Shown: one piece after another, positions 26,859-40,213 of the stretch | Layout: every line of letters begins with the position of its first letter | Position numbering within the stretch: the stretch's first letter is position 1 | Assembly: GCA_022577435.1 (NCBI GenBank) | Contig: JAKOON010000003.1 | Span: 6,445,001-6,509,000 of the forward strand | Length of the DNA stretch: 64,000 bases | Direction of reading: 5' to 3' | From: Embiotoca jacksoni | Taxonomy: Eukaryota; Chordata; Actinopteri; Embiotocidae | Translations under genes and position numbers: made by a program | Notes under the pieces: generated by a model | The model's input: the letters and a program-made list of their open reading frames with translations, nothing else | What the model was told of the DNA's origin: nothing | Databases searched by the model: none

Positions 26859-27935
26859 AAAGTGACTTGAAACCACTTTGGCCATGTAGCTTACCCCAAT
26901 TGCCATAATTCTAAGTAGGAAACTTGTTTGGAAACACTTAGTTTAAGCCATGGCGCTGTGATGCAGTTTTACCTTAGGCTGTGAAGGTGAGACATGAAAT
27001 ACTGTTTTCTGAGAATTTGTGAACACAAACTGACTTGAAACCACTTTGGCCATGTAGTTTATCCCATTTGCCATAATTCTGAGTAGGAAACTTGTGTGGA
27101 AACACTTAGTTTAAGCCGTGGAGCTGTAATGCAGTTTTATGCTGTTTTTGAGCTTTTCTCGCTGAAATAAGGCTGTTTTTGAAACATTGTGTTTCCTGTG
27201 AAATTGTTCACACAAAGTGACTTGAAACCACTTTGGCCATGTAGCTTACCCCAATTGCCATAATTCTAAGTAGGAAACTTGTTTTGAAACACTTAGTTTA
27301 AGCCGTGGAGCTGTAATGCAGTTTTTATGCTGTTTTTGATCTTCTCTCGCTGAAATAAGGCTGTTTTTGAAACATTGTGTTTCCTGTGAAATTGTTCACA
27401 CAAAGTGACTTGAAACCACTTTGGCCATGTAGCTTACCCCAATTGCCATAATTCTAACTAGGAAACTTGTTTGGAAACACTTAGTTTAAGCCATGGCGCT
27501 GTGATGCAGTTTTACCTTAGGCTGAGAAGGTGAGACATGAAATACTGTTTTCTGAGAATTTGTGAACACAAACTGACTTGAAACCACTTTGGCCATGTAG
27601 TGTATCCCATTTAATGTTGAAGAAATTTGTTCAGAAACACTTAGTTTAAGCCATGGCACTGTAATGCAGTTTTATGCTGTTTTTGAGCTTCTCTCGCTGA
27701 GATAAGGCTGTTTTTGAAACATTGTGTTTCCTGTGAAATTGTCCACACAAAGTGACTTGAAACCACTTTGTCCATGTAGTTTATCCCATTTGACATAGTA
27801 CTGATGAAGAAATTTGTTCGTAAACACTTGATTTAAGCCGTGGCACTGTAATGCAGTTTTATGCTGTTTTTGAGCTTCTCTCGCTGAAATAAGGCTGTTT
27901 TTGAAACATTGTGTTTCCTGTGAAATTGTCCACAC
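26859..27935 (+). repeat. 1,077-bp six-monomer HOR, copy 1
   Basis: This segment is copied into the first two thirds of the following 1,618-bp unit at offset 1077. The offset falls to 1076 after a single extra T near 27318 in this copy. A shared private variant is ggctgtgaaggtgag (gtgaaggtga at 26981 and 28058), together with cttgtgtggaaac. Confidence 0.82.
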
Positions 27936-29553
27936 AAAGTGACTTGAAACCACTTTGGCCATGTAGCTTACCCCAATTGCCATAATTCTAAGTAGGAAAC
28001 TTGTTTGGAAACACTTAGTTTAAGCCATGGCGCTGTGATGCAGTTTTACCTTAGGCTGTGAAGGTGAGACATGAAATACTGTTTTCTGAGAATTTGTGAA
28101 CACAAACTGACTTGAAACCACTTTGGCCATGTAGTTTATCCCATTTGCCATAATTCTGAGTAGGAAACTTGTGTGGAAACACTTAGTTTCAGCCGTGGAG
28201 CTGTAATGCAGTTTTATGCTGTTTTTGAGCTTTTCTCGCTGAAATAAGGCTGTTTTTGAAACATTGTGTTTCCTGTGAAATTGTTCACACAAAGTGACTT
28301 GAAACCACTTTGGCCATGTAGCTTACCCCAATTGCCATAATTCTAAGTAGGAAACTTGTTTTGAAACACTTAGTTTAAGCCGTGGAGCTGTAATGCAGTT
28401 TTATGCTGTTTTTGATCTTCTCTCGCTGAAATAAGGCTGTTTTTGAAACATTGTGTTTCCTGTGAAATTGTTCACACAAAGTGACTTGAAACCACTTTGG
28501 CCATGTAGCTTACCCCAATTGCCATAATTCTAACTAGGAAACTTGTTTGGAAACACTTAGTTTAAGCCATGGCGCTGTGATGCAGTTTTACCTTAGGCTG
28601 AGAAGGTGAGACATGAAATACTGTTTTCTGAGAATTTGTGAACACAAACTGACTTGAAACCACTTTGGCCATGTAGTGTATCCCATTTAATGTTGAAGAA
28701 ATTTGTTCAGAAACACTTAGTTTAAGCCATGGCACTGTAATGCAGTTTTATGCTGTTTTTGAGCTTCTCTCGCTGAGATAAGGCTGTTTTTGAAACATTG
28801 TGTTTCCTGTGAAATTGTCCACACAAAGTGACTTGAAACCACTTTGTCCATGTAGTTTATCCCATTTGACATAGTACTGATGAAGAAATTTGTTCGTAAA
28901 CACTTGATTTAAGCCGTGGCACTGTAATGCAGTTTTATGCTGTTTTTGAGCTTCTCTCGCTGAAATAAGGCTGTTTTTGAAACATTGTGTTTCCTGTGAA
29001 ATTGTCCACACAAAGTGACTTGAAACCACTTTGGCCATGTAGCTTACCCCAATTGGCATAATTCTAAGTAGGAAACTTGTTAGTAAAGACTTAGTTGAAG
29101 CCATGGCTCTGTGATGCAGTTTTACATTACGCTGAGAAAGTGAGACATGAAATACTGTTTTCTGAGAATTTGTGAACACAAACTGACTTGAAACCACTTT
29201 GGCCATGTAGTTTATCCCATTTGCCATAATTCTGAGTAGGAAACTTGTTTGTAAACACTTAGTTTAAGCCGTGGAGCTGTAATGCAGTTTTATGCTGTTT
29301 TTGATCTTCTCTTGCTGAAATAAGGCTGTTTTTGAAAAATTGTGTTTCCTGTGAAATTGTTCACACAAAGTGACTTGAAACCACTTTGGCCATGTAGTTT
29401 ATCCCCATTACCATAGTTCTGAGTAGTAAACTTGTTAGTAAAGACTTAGTTCAAGCCGTGGAGCTGTAATGCAGTTTTATGCTGTTTTTGAGCTTCTCTC
29501 GCTGAAATAAGGCTGTTTTTGAAACATTGTGTTTCCTGTGAAATTGTTCACAC
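27936..29553 (+). repeat. 1,618-bp nine-monomer HOR, copy 1
   Basis: The start is at aaagtgacttg in a B monomer, and the next copy starts at 29554. The length equals the 1,076-bp six-mer plus a 542-bp B-B-A three-mer. Shared variants are ggctgtgaagg (28058 and 29676) and ttggcataattc followed by gttagtaaagac. Confidence 0.85.
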
Positions 29554-31171
29554 AAAGTGACTTGAAACCACTTTGGCCATGTAGCTTACCCCAATTGCCA
29601 TAATTCTAAGTAGGAAACTTGTTTGGAAACACTTAGTTTAAGCCATGGCGCTGTGATGCAGTTCTCCCTTAGGCTGTGAAGGTGAGACATGAAATACTGT
29701 TTTCTGAGAATTTGTGAACACAAACTGACTTGAAACCACTTTGGCCATGTAGTTTATCCCATTTGCCATAATTCTGAGTAGGAAACTTGTGTGGAAACAC
29801 TTAGTTTAAGCCGTGGAGCTGTAATGCAGTTTTATGCTGTTTTTGAGCTTTTCTCGCTGAAATAAGGCTGTTTTTGAAACATTGTGTTTCCTGTGAAATT
29901 GTTCACACAAAGTGACTTGAAACCACTTTGGCCATGTAGCTTACCCCAATTGCCATAATTCTAAGTAGGAAACTTGTTTTGAAACACTTAGTTTAAGCCG
30001 TGGAGCTGTAATGCAGTTTTATGCTGTTTTTGATCTTCTCTCGCTGAAATAAGGCTGTTTTTGAAACATTGTGTTTCCTGTGAAATTGTTCACACAAAGT
30101 GACTTGAAACCACTTTGGCCATGTAGCTTACCCCAATTGCCATAATTCTAACTAGGAAACTTGTTTGGAAACACTTAGTTTAAGCCATGGCGCTGTGATG
30201 CAGTTTTACCTTAGGCTGAGAAGGTGAGACATGAAATACTGTTTTCTGAGAATTTGTGAACACAAACTGACTTGAAACCACTTTGGCCATGTAGTGTATC
30301 CCATTTAATGTTGAAGAAATTTGTTCAGAAACACTTAGTTTAAGCCATGGCACTGTAATGCAGTTTTATGCTGTTTTTGAGCTTCTCTCGCTGAGATAAG
30401 GCTGTTTTTGAAACATTGTGTTTCCTGTGAAATTGTCCACATAAAGTGACTTGAAACCACTTTGTCCATGTAGTTTATCCCATTTGACATAGTACTGATG
30501 AAGAAATTTGTTCGTAAACACTTGATTTAAGCCGTGGCACTGTAATGCAGTTTTATGCTGTTTTTGAGCTTCTCTCGCTGAAATAAGGCTGTTTTTGAAA
30601 CATTGTGTTTCCTGTGAAATTGTCCACACAAAGTGACTTGAAACCACTTTGGCCATGTAGCTTACCCCAATTGGCATAATTCTAAGTAGGAAACTTGTTA
30701 GTAAAGACTTAGTTGAAGCCATGGCTCTGTGATGCAGTTTTACATTAGGCTGAGAAAGTGAGACATGAAATACTGTTTTCTGAGAATTTGTGAACACAAA
30801 CTGACTTGAAACCACTTTGGCCATGTAGTTTATCCCATTTGCCATAATTCTGAGTAGGAAACTTGTTTGTAAACACTTAGTTTAAGCCGTGGAGCTGTAA
30901 TGCAGTTTTATGCTGTTTTTGATCTTCTCTTGCTGAAATAAGGCTGTTTTTGAAAAATTGTGTTTCCTGTGAAATTGTTCACACAAAGTGACTTGAAACC
31001 ACTTTGGCCATGTAGTTTATCCCCATTACCATAGTTCTGAGTAGTAAACTTGTTAGTAAAGACTTAGTTCAAGCCGTGGAGCTGTAATGCAGTTTTATGC
31101 TGTTTTTGAGCTTCTCTCGCTGAAATAAGGCTGTTTTTGAAACATTGTGTTTCCTGTGAAATTGTTCACAC
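29554..31171 (+). repeat. 1,618-bp nine-monomer HOR, copy 2
   Basis: This is a tandem copy of 27936-29553, and the next monomer starts at 31172. Differences seen by eye are gttctcccttagg here against gttttaccttagg, acataaagtg near 30440, and taggctgag against tacgctgag. Confidence 0.85.
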
Positions 31172-31999
31172 AAAGTGACTTGAAACCACTTTGGCCATGT
31201 AGCTTACCCCATTTGCCATAATTCTAAGTAGAAAACTTGTTTGGAAACACTTAGTTTAAGCCATGGCGCTGTGATGCAGTTTTACCTTAGGCTGAGAAGG
31301 TGAGACATGAAATACTGTTTTCTGAGAATTTGTGAACACAAACTGACTTGAAACCACTTTGGCCATGTAGTTTATCCCATTTGCCATAATTCTGAGTAGG
31401 AAACTTGTTTGGAAACACTTAGTTTAAGCCGTGGAGCTGTAATGCAGTTTTATGCTGTTTTTGAGCTTTTCTCGCTGAAATAAGGCTGTTTTTGAAACAT
31501 TGTGTTTCCTGTGAAATTGTTCACACAAAGTGACTTGAAACCACTTTGGCCATGTAGCTTACCCCAATTGCCATAATTCTAAGTAGGAAACTTGTTTTGA
31601 AACACTTAGTTTAAGCCGTGGAGCTGTAATGCAGTTTTATGCTGTTTTTGAGCTTCTCTCGCTGAAATAAGGCTGTTTTTGAAACATTGTGTTTCCTGTG
31701 AAATTGTTCACACAAAGTGACTTGAAACCACTTTGGCCATGTAGCTTACCCCAATTGCCATAATACTAACTAGGAAACTTGTTTGGAAACACTTAGTTTA
31801 AGCCATGGCGCTGTGATGCAGTTTTACCTTAGGCTGAGAAGGTGAGACATGAAATACTGTTTTCTGAGAATTTGTGAACACAAACTGACTTGAAACCACT
31901 TTGGCCATGTAGTGTATCCCATTTAATGTTGAAGAAATTTGTTCAGAAACACTTAGTTTAAGCCATGGCACTGTAATGCAGTTTTATGCTGTTTTTGAG

Positions 32000-32022
32000 C
32001 TTCTCTCGCTGTTTTTGAAACA
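32000..32022 (+). repeat. B-tail with an 11-bp deletion
   Basis: The usual tctcgct-gagataaggct-gtttttg reads tctcgctgtttttg here, with the join at 32010/32011. The deleted 11 bp lie between two copies of gct, as expected for slippage or microhomology-mediated loss. I saw no second copy of this allele in the window, so it appears young. Confidence 0.8.
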
Positions 32023-32759
32023 TTGTGTTTCCTGTGAAATTGTCCACACAAAGTGACTTGAAACCACTTTGTCCATGTAGTTTATCCCATTTGACATAGT
32101 ACTGATGAAGAAATTTGTTCGTAAACACTTGATTTAAGCCGTGGCACTGTAATGCAGTTTTATGCTGTTTTTGAGCTTATGTCGCTGAAATAAGGCTGTT
32201 TTTGAAACATTGTGTTTCCTGTGAAATTGTCCACACAAAATGACTTGAAACCACTTTGGCCATGTAGCTTACCCCAATTGCCATAATTCTAAGTAGGAAA
32301 CTTGTTTGTAAACACTTAGTTTAAGCCGTGGAGCTGTAATGCAGTTTTATGCTGTTTTTGAGCTTCTCTCGCTGAAATAAGGCTGTTTTTGAAACATTGT
32401 GTTTCCTGTGAAATTGTTCACACAAAGTGACTTGAAACCACTTTGGCCATGTAGTTTATCCCCATTGCCATAGTTCTGAGTAGGAAACTTGTTAGTAAAG
32501 ACTTAGTTGAAGCCATGGCTCTGTGATGCAGTTTTACATTAGGCTGAGAAAGTGAGATATGAAATACTGTTTTCTGAGAATTTGTGAACACAAAGTGACT
32601 TGAAACCACTTTGGCCATGTAGCTTACCCCAATTGCCATAATTCTAAGTAGGAAACTTGTTTGGAAACACTTAGTTTAAGCCATGGCGCTGTGATGCAGT
32701 TTTACCTTAGGCTGAGAAAGTGAGACATGAAATACTGTTTTCTGAGAATTTGTGAACAC

Positions 32760-34945
32760 AAAGTGACTTGAAACCACTTTGGCCATGTAGCTTACCCCAA
32801 TTGCCATAATTCTAAGTAGGAAACTTGTTTGGAAACACTTAGTTTAAGCCGTGGAGCTGTAATGCAGTTTTATGCTGTTTTTGAGCTTCTCTCGCTGAAA
32901 TAAGGCTGTTTTTGAAACATTGTGTTTCCTGTGAAATTGTTCACACAAAGTGACTTGAAACCACTTTGGCCATGTAGTTTACCCCAATTGCCATAATTCT
33001 AAGTAGGAAACTTGTTTGGAATCACTTAGTTTAAGCCATGGCGCTGTGATGCAGTTTTACATTAGGCTGAGAATTTGAGACATGAAATACTGTTTTCTGA
33101 GAATTTGTGAACACAAACTGACTTGAAACCACTTTGGCCATGTAGTTTATCCCATTTTCCATAATTCTGAGTAGGAAACTTGTTTGGAAACACTTAGTTT
33201 AAGCCGTGGAGCTGTAATGCAGTTTTATGCTGTTTTTGATCTTCTCTTGCTGAAATAAGGCTGTTTTTGAAAAATTGTGTTTCCTGTGAAATTGTTCACA
33301 CAAAGTGACTTGAAACCACTTTGGCCATGTAGCTTACCCCAATTGTCATAATTCTAAGTAGGAAACTTGTTTGTAAACACTTAGTTTAAGCCGTGGAGCT
33401 GTAATGCAGTTTTATGCTGTTTTTGAGCTTCTCTCGCTGAGATAAGGCTGTTTTTGAAACATTGTGTTTCCTGTGAAATTGTTCACACAAAGTGACTTGA
33501 AACCACTTTGGCCATGTAGTTTATCCCATTTGCCATAATTCTGAGTAGGAAACTTGTTTGGAAACACTTAGTTGAAGCCATGGCTCTGTGATGCAGTTTT
33601 ACATTAGGCTGAGAAAGTGAGATATGAAATAGTGTTTTCTGAGAATTTGTGAACACAAAGTGACTTGAAACCACTTTGGCCATGTAGCTTACCCCAATTG
33701 CCATAATTCTGAGTAGGAAACTTGTTTGTAAACACTTAGTTTAAGCCGTGGAGCTTTAATGCAGTTTTATGCTGTTTTTGAGATTTTCTCGCTGAGATAA
33801 GGCTGTTTTTGAAACATTGTGTTTCCTGTGAAATTGTTCACACAAAGTGACTTGAAACCACTTTGGCCATGTAGTTTATCCCATTTGCCATAATTCTGAG
33901 TAGGAAACTTGTTTGGAAACACTTAGTTGAAGCCATGGCTCTGTGATGCAGTTTTACATTAGGCTGAGAAAGTGAGATATGAAATACTGTTTTCTGAGAA
34001 TTTGTGAACACAAAGTGACTTGAAACCACTTTGGCCATGTAGCTTACCCCAATTGCCATAATTCTAAGTAGGAAACTTGTTTGGAAACACTTAGTTTAAG
34101 CCGTGGAGCTGTAATGCAGTTTTATGCTGTTTTTGAGCTTCTTTCGCTGAAATAAGGCTGTTTTTGAAACATTGTGTTTCCTGTGAAATTGTTCACACAA
34201 AGTGACTTGAAACCACTTTGGCCATGTAGCTTACCCCAATTGCCATAATTCTAAGTAGGAAACTTGTTTGGAAACACTTAGTTTAAGCCGTGGAGCTGTA
34301 TGCAGTTTTATGCTGTTTTTGAGCTTCTCTCGCTGAAATAAGGCTGTTTTAGAAACATTGTGTTTCCTGTGAAATTGTTCACACAAAGTGACTTGAAACC
34401 ACTTTGGCCATGTAGTTTATCCCATTTGACATAGTACTGATGAAGAAATTTGTTCGTAAACACTTAGTTTAAGCCGTGTAGCTGTAATGCAGTTTTATGC
34501 TGTTTTTGATCTTCTCTTGCTGAAATAAGGCTGTTTTTGAAAAATTGTGTTTCCTGTGAAATTGTTCACACAAAGTGACTTGAAACCACTTTGGCCATGT
34601 AGCTTACCCCAATTGCCATAATTCTAAGTAGGAAACTTGTTTGTAAACACTTAGTTTAAGCCGTGGAGCTGTAATGCAGTTTTATGATGTTTTTGAGCTT
34701 ATGTCGCTGAAATAAGGCTGTTTTTGAAACATTGTGTTTCCTGTGAAATTGTCCACACAAAATGACTTGAAACCACTTTGGCCATGTAGCTTACCCCAAT
34801 TGCCATAATTCTAAGTAGGAAACTTGTTTGGAAACACTTAGTTTAAGCCGTGGAGCTGTAATGCAGTTTTATGATGTTTTTGAGCTTATGTCGCTGAAAT
34901 AAGGCTGTTTTTGAAACATTGTGTTTCCTGTGAAATTGTTCACAC
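32760..34945 (+). repeat. 2,186-bp HOR, copy 1
   Basis: The segment starts at an aaagtgacttg monomer boundary and is repeated in tandem at 34946-37131. Private variants shared at offset 2186 are ttggaatcacttag (33019 and 35205), aattgtcataattc, gctttaatgcag, gagattttctcg, gctgtatgcag, ctgttttagaaac and gagcttatgtcg. The combination of many rare alleles makes the pairing unambiguous. Confidence 0.88.
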
Positions 34946-37131
34946 AAAGTGACTTGAAACCACTTTGGCCATGTAGCTTACCCCAATTGCCATAATTCTA
35001 AGTAGGAAACTTGTTTGGAAACACTTAGTTTAAGCCGTGGAGCTGTAATGCAGTTTTATGCTGTTTTTGAGCTTCTCTCGCTGAAATAAGGCTGTTTTTG
35101 AAACATTGTGTTTCCTGTGAAATTGTTCACACAAAGTGACTTGAAACCACTTTGGCCATGTAGTTTACCCCAATTGCCATAATTCTAAGTAGGAAACTTG
35201 TTTGGAATCACTTAGTTTAAGCCATGGCGCTGTGATGCAGTTTTACATTAGGCTGAGAATTTGAGACATGAAATACTGTTTTCTGAGAATTTGTGAACAC
35301 AAACTGACTTGAAACCACTTTGGCCATGTAGTTTATCCCATTTTCCATAATTCTGAGTAGGAAACTTGTTTGGAAACACTTAGTTTAAGCCGTGGAGCTG
35401 TAATGCAGTTTTATGCTGTTTTTGATCTTCTCTTGCTGAAATAAGGCTGTTTTTGAAAAATTGTGTTTCCTGTGAAATTGTTCACACAAAGTGACTTGAA
35501 ACCACTTTGGCCATGTAGCTTACCCCAATTGTCATAATTCTAAGTAGGAAACTTGTTTGTAAACACTTAGTTTAAGCCGTGGAGCTGTAATGCAGTTTTA
35601 TGCTGTTTTTGAGCTTCTCTCGCTGAGATAAGGCTGTTTTTGAAACATTGTGTTTCCTGTGAAATTGTTCACACAAAGTGACTTGAAACCACTTTGGCCA
35701 TGTAGTTTATCCCATTTGCCATAATTCTGAGTAGGAAACTTGTTTGGAAACACTTAGTTGAAGCCATGGCTCTGTGATGCAGTTTTACATTAGGCTGAGA
35801 AAGTGAGATATGAAATAGTGTTTTCTGAGAATTTGTGAACACAAAGTGACTTGAAACCACTTTGGCCATGTAGCTTACCCCAATTGCCATAATTCTGAGT
35901 AGGAAACTTGTTTGTAAACACTTAGTTTAAGCCGTGGAGCTTTAATGCAGTTTTATGCTGTTTTTGAGATTTTCTCGCTGAGATAAGGCTGTTTTTGAAA
36001 CATTGTGTTTCCTGTGAAATTGTTCACACAAAGTGACTTGAAACCACTTTGGCCATGTAGTTTATCCCATTTGCCATAATTCTGAGTAGGAAACTTGTTT
36101 GGAAACACTTAGTTGAAGCCATGGCTCTGTGATGCAGTTTTACATTAGGCTGAGAAAGTGAGATATGAAATACTGTTTTCTGAGAATTTGTGAACACAAA
36201 GTGACTTGAAACCACTTTGGCCATGTAGCTTACCCCAATTGCCATAATTCTAAGTAGGAAACTTGTTTGGAAACACTTAGTTTAAGCCGTGGAGCTGTAA
36301 TGCAGTTTTATGCTGTTTTTGAGCTTCTTTCGCTGAAATAAGGCTGTTTTTGAAACATTGTGTTTCCTGTGAAATTGTTCACACAAAGTGACTTGAAACC
36401 ACTTTGGCCATGTAGCTTACCCCAATTGCCATAATTCTAAGTAGGAAACTTGTTTGGAAACACTTAGTTTAAGCCGTGGAGCTGTATGCAGTTTTATGCT
36501 GTTTTTGAGCTTCTCTCGCTGAAATAAGGCTGTTTTAGAAACATTGTGTTTCCTGTGAAATTGTTCACACAAAGTGACTTGAAACCACTTTGGCCATGTA
36601 GTTTATCCCATTTGACATAGTACTGATGAAGAAATTTGTTCGTAAACACTTAGTTTAAGCCGTGTAGCTGTAATGCAGTTTTATGCTGTTTTTGATCTTC
36701 TCTTGCTGAAATAAGGCTGTTTTTGAAAAATTGTGTTTCCTGTGAAATTGTTCACACAAAGTGACTTGAAACCACTTTGGCCATGTAGCTTACCCCAATT
36801 GCCATAATTCTAAGTAGGAAACTTGTTTGTAAACACTTAGTTTAAGCCGTGGAGCTGTAATGCAGTTTTATGATGTTTTTGAGCTTATGTCGCTGAAATA
36901 AGGCTGTTTTTGAAACATTGTGTTTCCTGTGAAATTGTCCACACAAAATGACTTGAAACCACTTTGGCCATGTAGCTTACCCCAATTGCCATAATTCTAA
37001 GTAGGAAACTTGTTTGGAAACACTTAGTTTAAGCCGTGGAGCTGTAATGCAGTTTTATGATGTTTTTGAGCTTATGTCGCTGAAATAAGGCTGTTTTTGA
37101 AACATTGTGTTTCCTGTGAAATTGTTCACAC
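34946..37131 (+). repeat. 2,186-bp HOR, copy 2
   Basis: This is a tandem copy of 32760-34945 carrying the same private alleles. The match decays near 37230, where this side has gctgtatgcag against gctgtaatgcag at 35042. Confidence 0.88.
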
Positions 37132-37317
37132 AAAGTGACTTGAAACCACTTTGGCCATGTAGCTTACCCCAATTGCCATAATTCTAAGTAGGAAACTTGT
37201 TTGGAAACACTTAGTTTAAGCCGTGGAGCTGTATGCAGTTTTATGCTGTTTTTGAGCTTCTCTCGCTGAGATAAGGCTGTTTTTGAAACATTGTGTTTCC
37301 TGTGAAATTGTTCACAC

Positions 37318-38046
37318 AAAGTGACTTGAAACCACTTTGGCCATGTAGTTTATCCCATTTGCCATAATTCTGAGTAGGAAACTTGTTTGGAAACACTTAG
37401 TTGAAGCCATGGCTCTGTGATGCAGTTTTACATTAGGCTGAGAAAGTGAGATATGAAATAGTGTTTTCTGAGAATTTGTGAACACAAAGTGACTTGAAAC
37501 CACTTTGGCCATGTAGTTTATCCCATTTGCCATAATTCTGAGTAGGAAACTTGTTTGTAAACACTTAGTTTAAGCCGTGGCACTGTAATGCAGTTTTACG
37601 CTGTTTTTGAGCTTTTCTCGCTGAGATAAGGCTGTTTTTGAAACATTGTGTTTCCTGTGAAATTGTCCACACAAAGTGACTTGACACGACTTTGTCCATG
37701 TAGTTTATCCCATTTGACATAGTACTGATGAAGAAATTTGTTCGTAAACACTTAGTTTAAGCCGTGTAGCTGTAATGCAGTTTTATGCTGTTTTTGATCT
37801 TCTCTTGCTGAAATAAGGCTGTTTTTGAAAAATTGTGTTTCCTGTGAAATTGTTCACTCAAAGTGACTTGAAACCACTTTGGCCATGTAGCTTACCCCAA
37901 TTGCCATAATTCTAAGTAGGAAACTTGTTTGTAAACACTTAGTTTAAGCCGTGGAGCTGTAATGCAGTTTTATGCTGTTTTTGAGCTTCTCTCGCTGAGA
38001 TAAGGCTGTTTTTGAAACATTGTGTTTCCTGTGAAATTGTTCACAC
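37318..38046 (+). repeat. 729-bp four-monomer HOR, copy 1
   Basis: The unit is one 168-bp monomer and three 187-bp monomers, starting at 37318, 37486, 37673 and 37860. It is repeated at 38047-38775. Copy-specific changes here are ttgacacgacttt near 37681 and gttcactcaaag near 37855. Confidence 0.85.
37486..37672 (+). repeat. Hybrid subfamily-1/2 B monomer inside domain II
   Basis: The first half is domain II (cataattctgagtaggaaac). The second half is domain I/III type (ggcactgtaatgcag, ttttacgctg, ttgtccacac). The same hybrid occurs at 38215-38401, 41427-41613 and 46471-46657. The last of these is the junction monomer to domain III. It looks like a crossover or conversion product that later spread by duplication. 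Confidence 0.75.
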
Positions 38047-38775
38047 AAAGTGACTTGAAACCACTTTGGCCATGTAGTTTATCCCATTTGCCATAATTCT
38101 GAGTAGGAAACTTGTTTGGAAACACTTAGTTGAAGCCATGGCTCTGTGATGCAGTTTTACATTAGGCTGAGAAAGTGAGATATGAAATAGTGTTTTCTGA
38201 GAATTTGTGAACACAAAGTGACTTGAAACCACTTTGGCCATGTAGTTTATCCCATTTGCCATAATTCTGAGTAGGAAACTTGTTTGTAAACACTTAGTTT
38301 AAGCCGTGGCACTGTAATGCAGTTTTACGCTGTTTTTGAGCTTTTCTCGCTGAGATAAGGCTGTTTTTGAAACATTGTGTTTCCTGTGAAATTGTCCACA
38401 CAAAGTGACTTGAAACCACTTTGTCCATGTAGTTTATCCCATTTGACATAGTACTGATGAAGAAATTTGTTCGTAAACACTTAGTTTAAGCCGTGTAGCT
38501 GTAATGCAGTTTTATGCTGTTTTTGATCTTCTCTTGCTGAAATAAGGCTGTTTTTGAAAAATTGTGTTTCCTGTGAAATTGTTCACACAAAGTGACTTGA
38601 AACCACTTTGGCCATGTAGCTTACCCCAATTGCCATAATTCTAAGTAGGAAACTTGTTTGTAAACACTTAGTTTAAGCCGTGGAGCTGTAATGCAGTTTT
38701 ATGATGTTTTTGAGCTTATGTCGCTGAAATAAGGCTGTTTTTGAAACATTGTGTTTCCTGTGAAATTGTCCACAC
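38047..38775 (+). repeat. 729-bp four-monomer HOR, copy 2
   Basis: This is a tandem copy of 37318-38046. The next monomer, at 38776, starts with the rarer aaaatgacttg. The region also begins the 3,212-bp period duplication. Confidence 0.85.
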
Positions 38776-40213
38776 AAAATGACTTGAAACCACTTTGGCC
38801 ATGTAGCTTACCCCAATTGCCATAATTCTAAGTAGGAAACTTGTTTGTAAACACTTAGTTTAAGCCGTGGAGCTGTAATGCAGTTTTATGATGTTTTTGA
38901 GCTTCTCTCGCTGAAATAAGGCTGTTTTTGAAACATTGTGTTTCCTGTGAAATTGTTCACACAAAGTGACTTGAAACCACTTTGGCCATGTAGTTTATCC
39001 CCATTGCCATAGTTCTGAGTAGGAAACTTGTTAGTAAAGACTTAGTTGAAGCCATGGCTCTGTGATGCAGTTTTACATTAGGCTGAGAAAGTGAGATATG
39101 AAATACTGTTTTCTGAGAATTTGAGAACACAAAGTGACTTGAAACCACTTTGGCCATGTAGCTTACCCCAATTGCCATAATTCTAAGTAGGAAACTTGTT
39201 TGGAAACACTTAGTTTAAGCCATGGCGCTGTGATGCAGTTTTACCTTAGGCTGAGAAAGTGAGACATGAAATACTGTTTTCTGAGAATTTGTGAACACAA
39301 AGTGACTTGAAACCACTTTGGCCATGTAGCTTACCCCAATTGCCATAATTCTAAGTAGGAAACTTGTTTGGAAACACTTAGTTTAAGCCGTGGAGCTGTA
39401 ATGCAGTTTTATGCTGTTTTTGAGCTTCTCTCGCTGAAATAAGGCTGTTTTTGAAACATTGTGTTTCCTGTGAAATTGTTCACACAAAGTGACTTGAAAC
39501 CACTTTGGCCATGTAGTTTACCCCAATTGCCATAATTCTAAGTAGGAAACTTGTTTGGAAACACTTAGTTTAAGCCATGGCGCTGTGATGCAGTTTTACA
39601 TAGGCTGAGAATTTGAGACATGAAATACTGTTTTCTGAGAATTTGTGAACACAAACTGACTTGAAACCACTTTGGCCATGTAGTTTATCCCATTTTCCAT
39701 AATTCTGAGTAGGAAACTTGTTTGGAAACACTTAGTTTAAGCCGTGGAGCTGTAATGCAGTTTTATGCTGTTTTTGATCTTCTCTTGCTGAAATAAGGCT
39801 GTTTTTGAAAAATTGTGTTTCCTGTGAAATTGTTCACACAAAGTGACTTGAAACCACTTTGGCCATGTAGCTTACCCCAATTGCCATAATTCTAAGTAGG
39901 AAACTTGTTTGTAAACACTTAGTTTAAGCCGTGGAGCTGTAATGCAGTTTTATGCTGTTTTTGAGCTTCTCTCGCTGAGATAAGGCTGTTTTTGAAACAT
40001 TGTGTTTCCTGTGAAATTGTTCACACAAAGTGACTTGAAACCACTTTGGCCATGTAGCTTACCCCAATTGCCATAATTCTAAGTAGGAAACTTGTTTGTA
40101 AACACTTAGTTTAAGCCGTGGAGCTGTAATGCAGTTTTATGCTGTTTTTGAGCTTCTCTCGCTGAGATAAGGCTGTTTTTGAAACATTGTGTTTCCTGTG
40201 AAATTGTTCACAC

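Larger units (their letters stand above)
15356..32423 (+). repeat. Domain IIa: subfamily 2 satellite, left part
   Basis: Diagnostic features are the cassette cataattctaagtaggaaac, gcttaccccaattgcc, ggagctgtaatgcag, ctgaaataagg in tail B, and tail A with gagacatgaaatactg ending ctgagaatttgtgaacac. Recurrent B monomers with gacatagtactgatgaag plus cacttgatttaag are largely confined to this part and are last seen near 32130. The first monomers start at 15356 (A, 168), 15524 (B, 187), 15711 (B, 187), 15898 (A, 168), 16066 (B, 179) and 16245 (B, 187). The order is therefore not a strict A-B alternation. Confidence 0.85.

Noticed and set aside
28748..30845. Minus-strand open reading frames of up to 159 codons (28748-29227, 30366-30845) and many of 63-103 codons from 2468 to 60172.
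   Set aside because: They are the same few peptide modules reshuffled with the monomers. They stay open because 168 and 174 are multiples of three, and they close or shift at 187-bp monomers. There is no conserved start context, no known domain and no sign of selection on codons.
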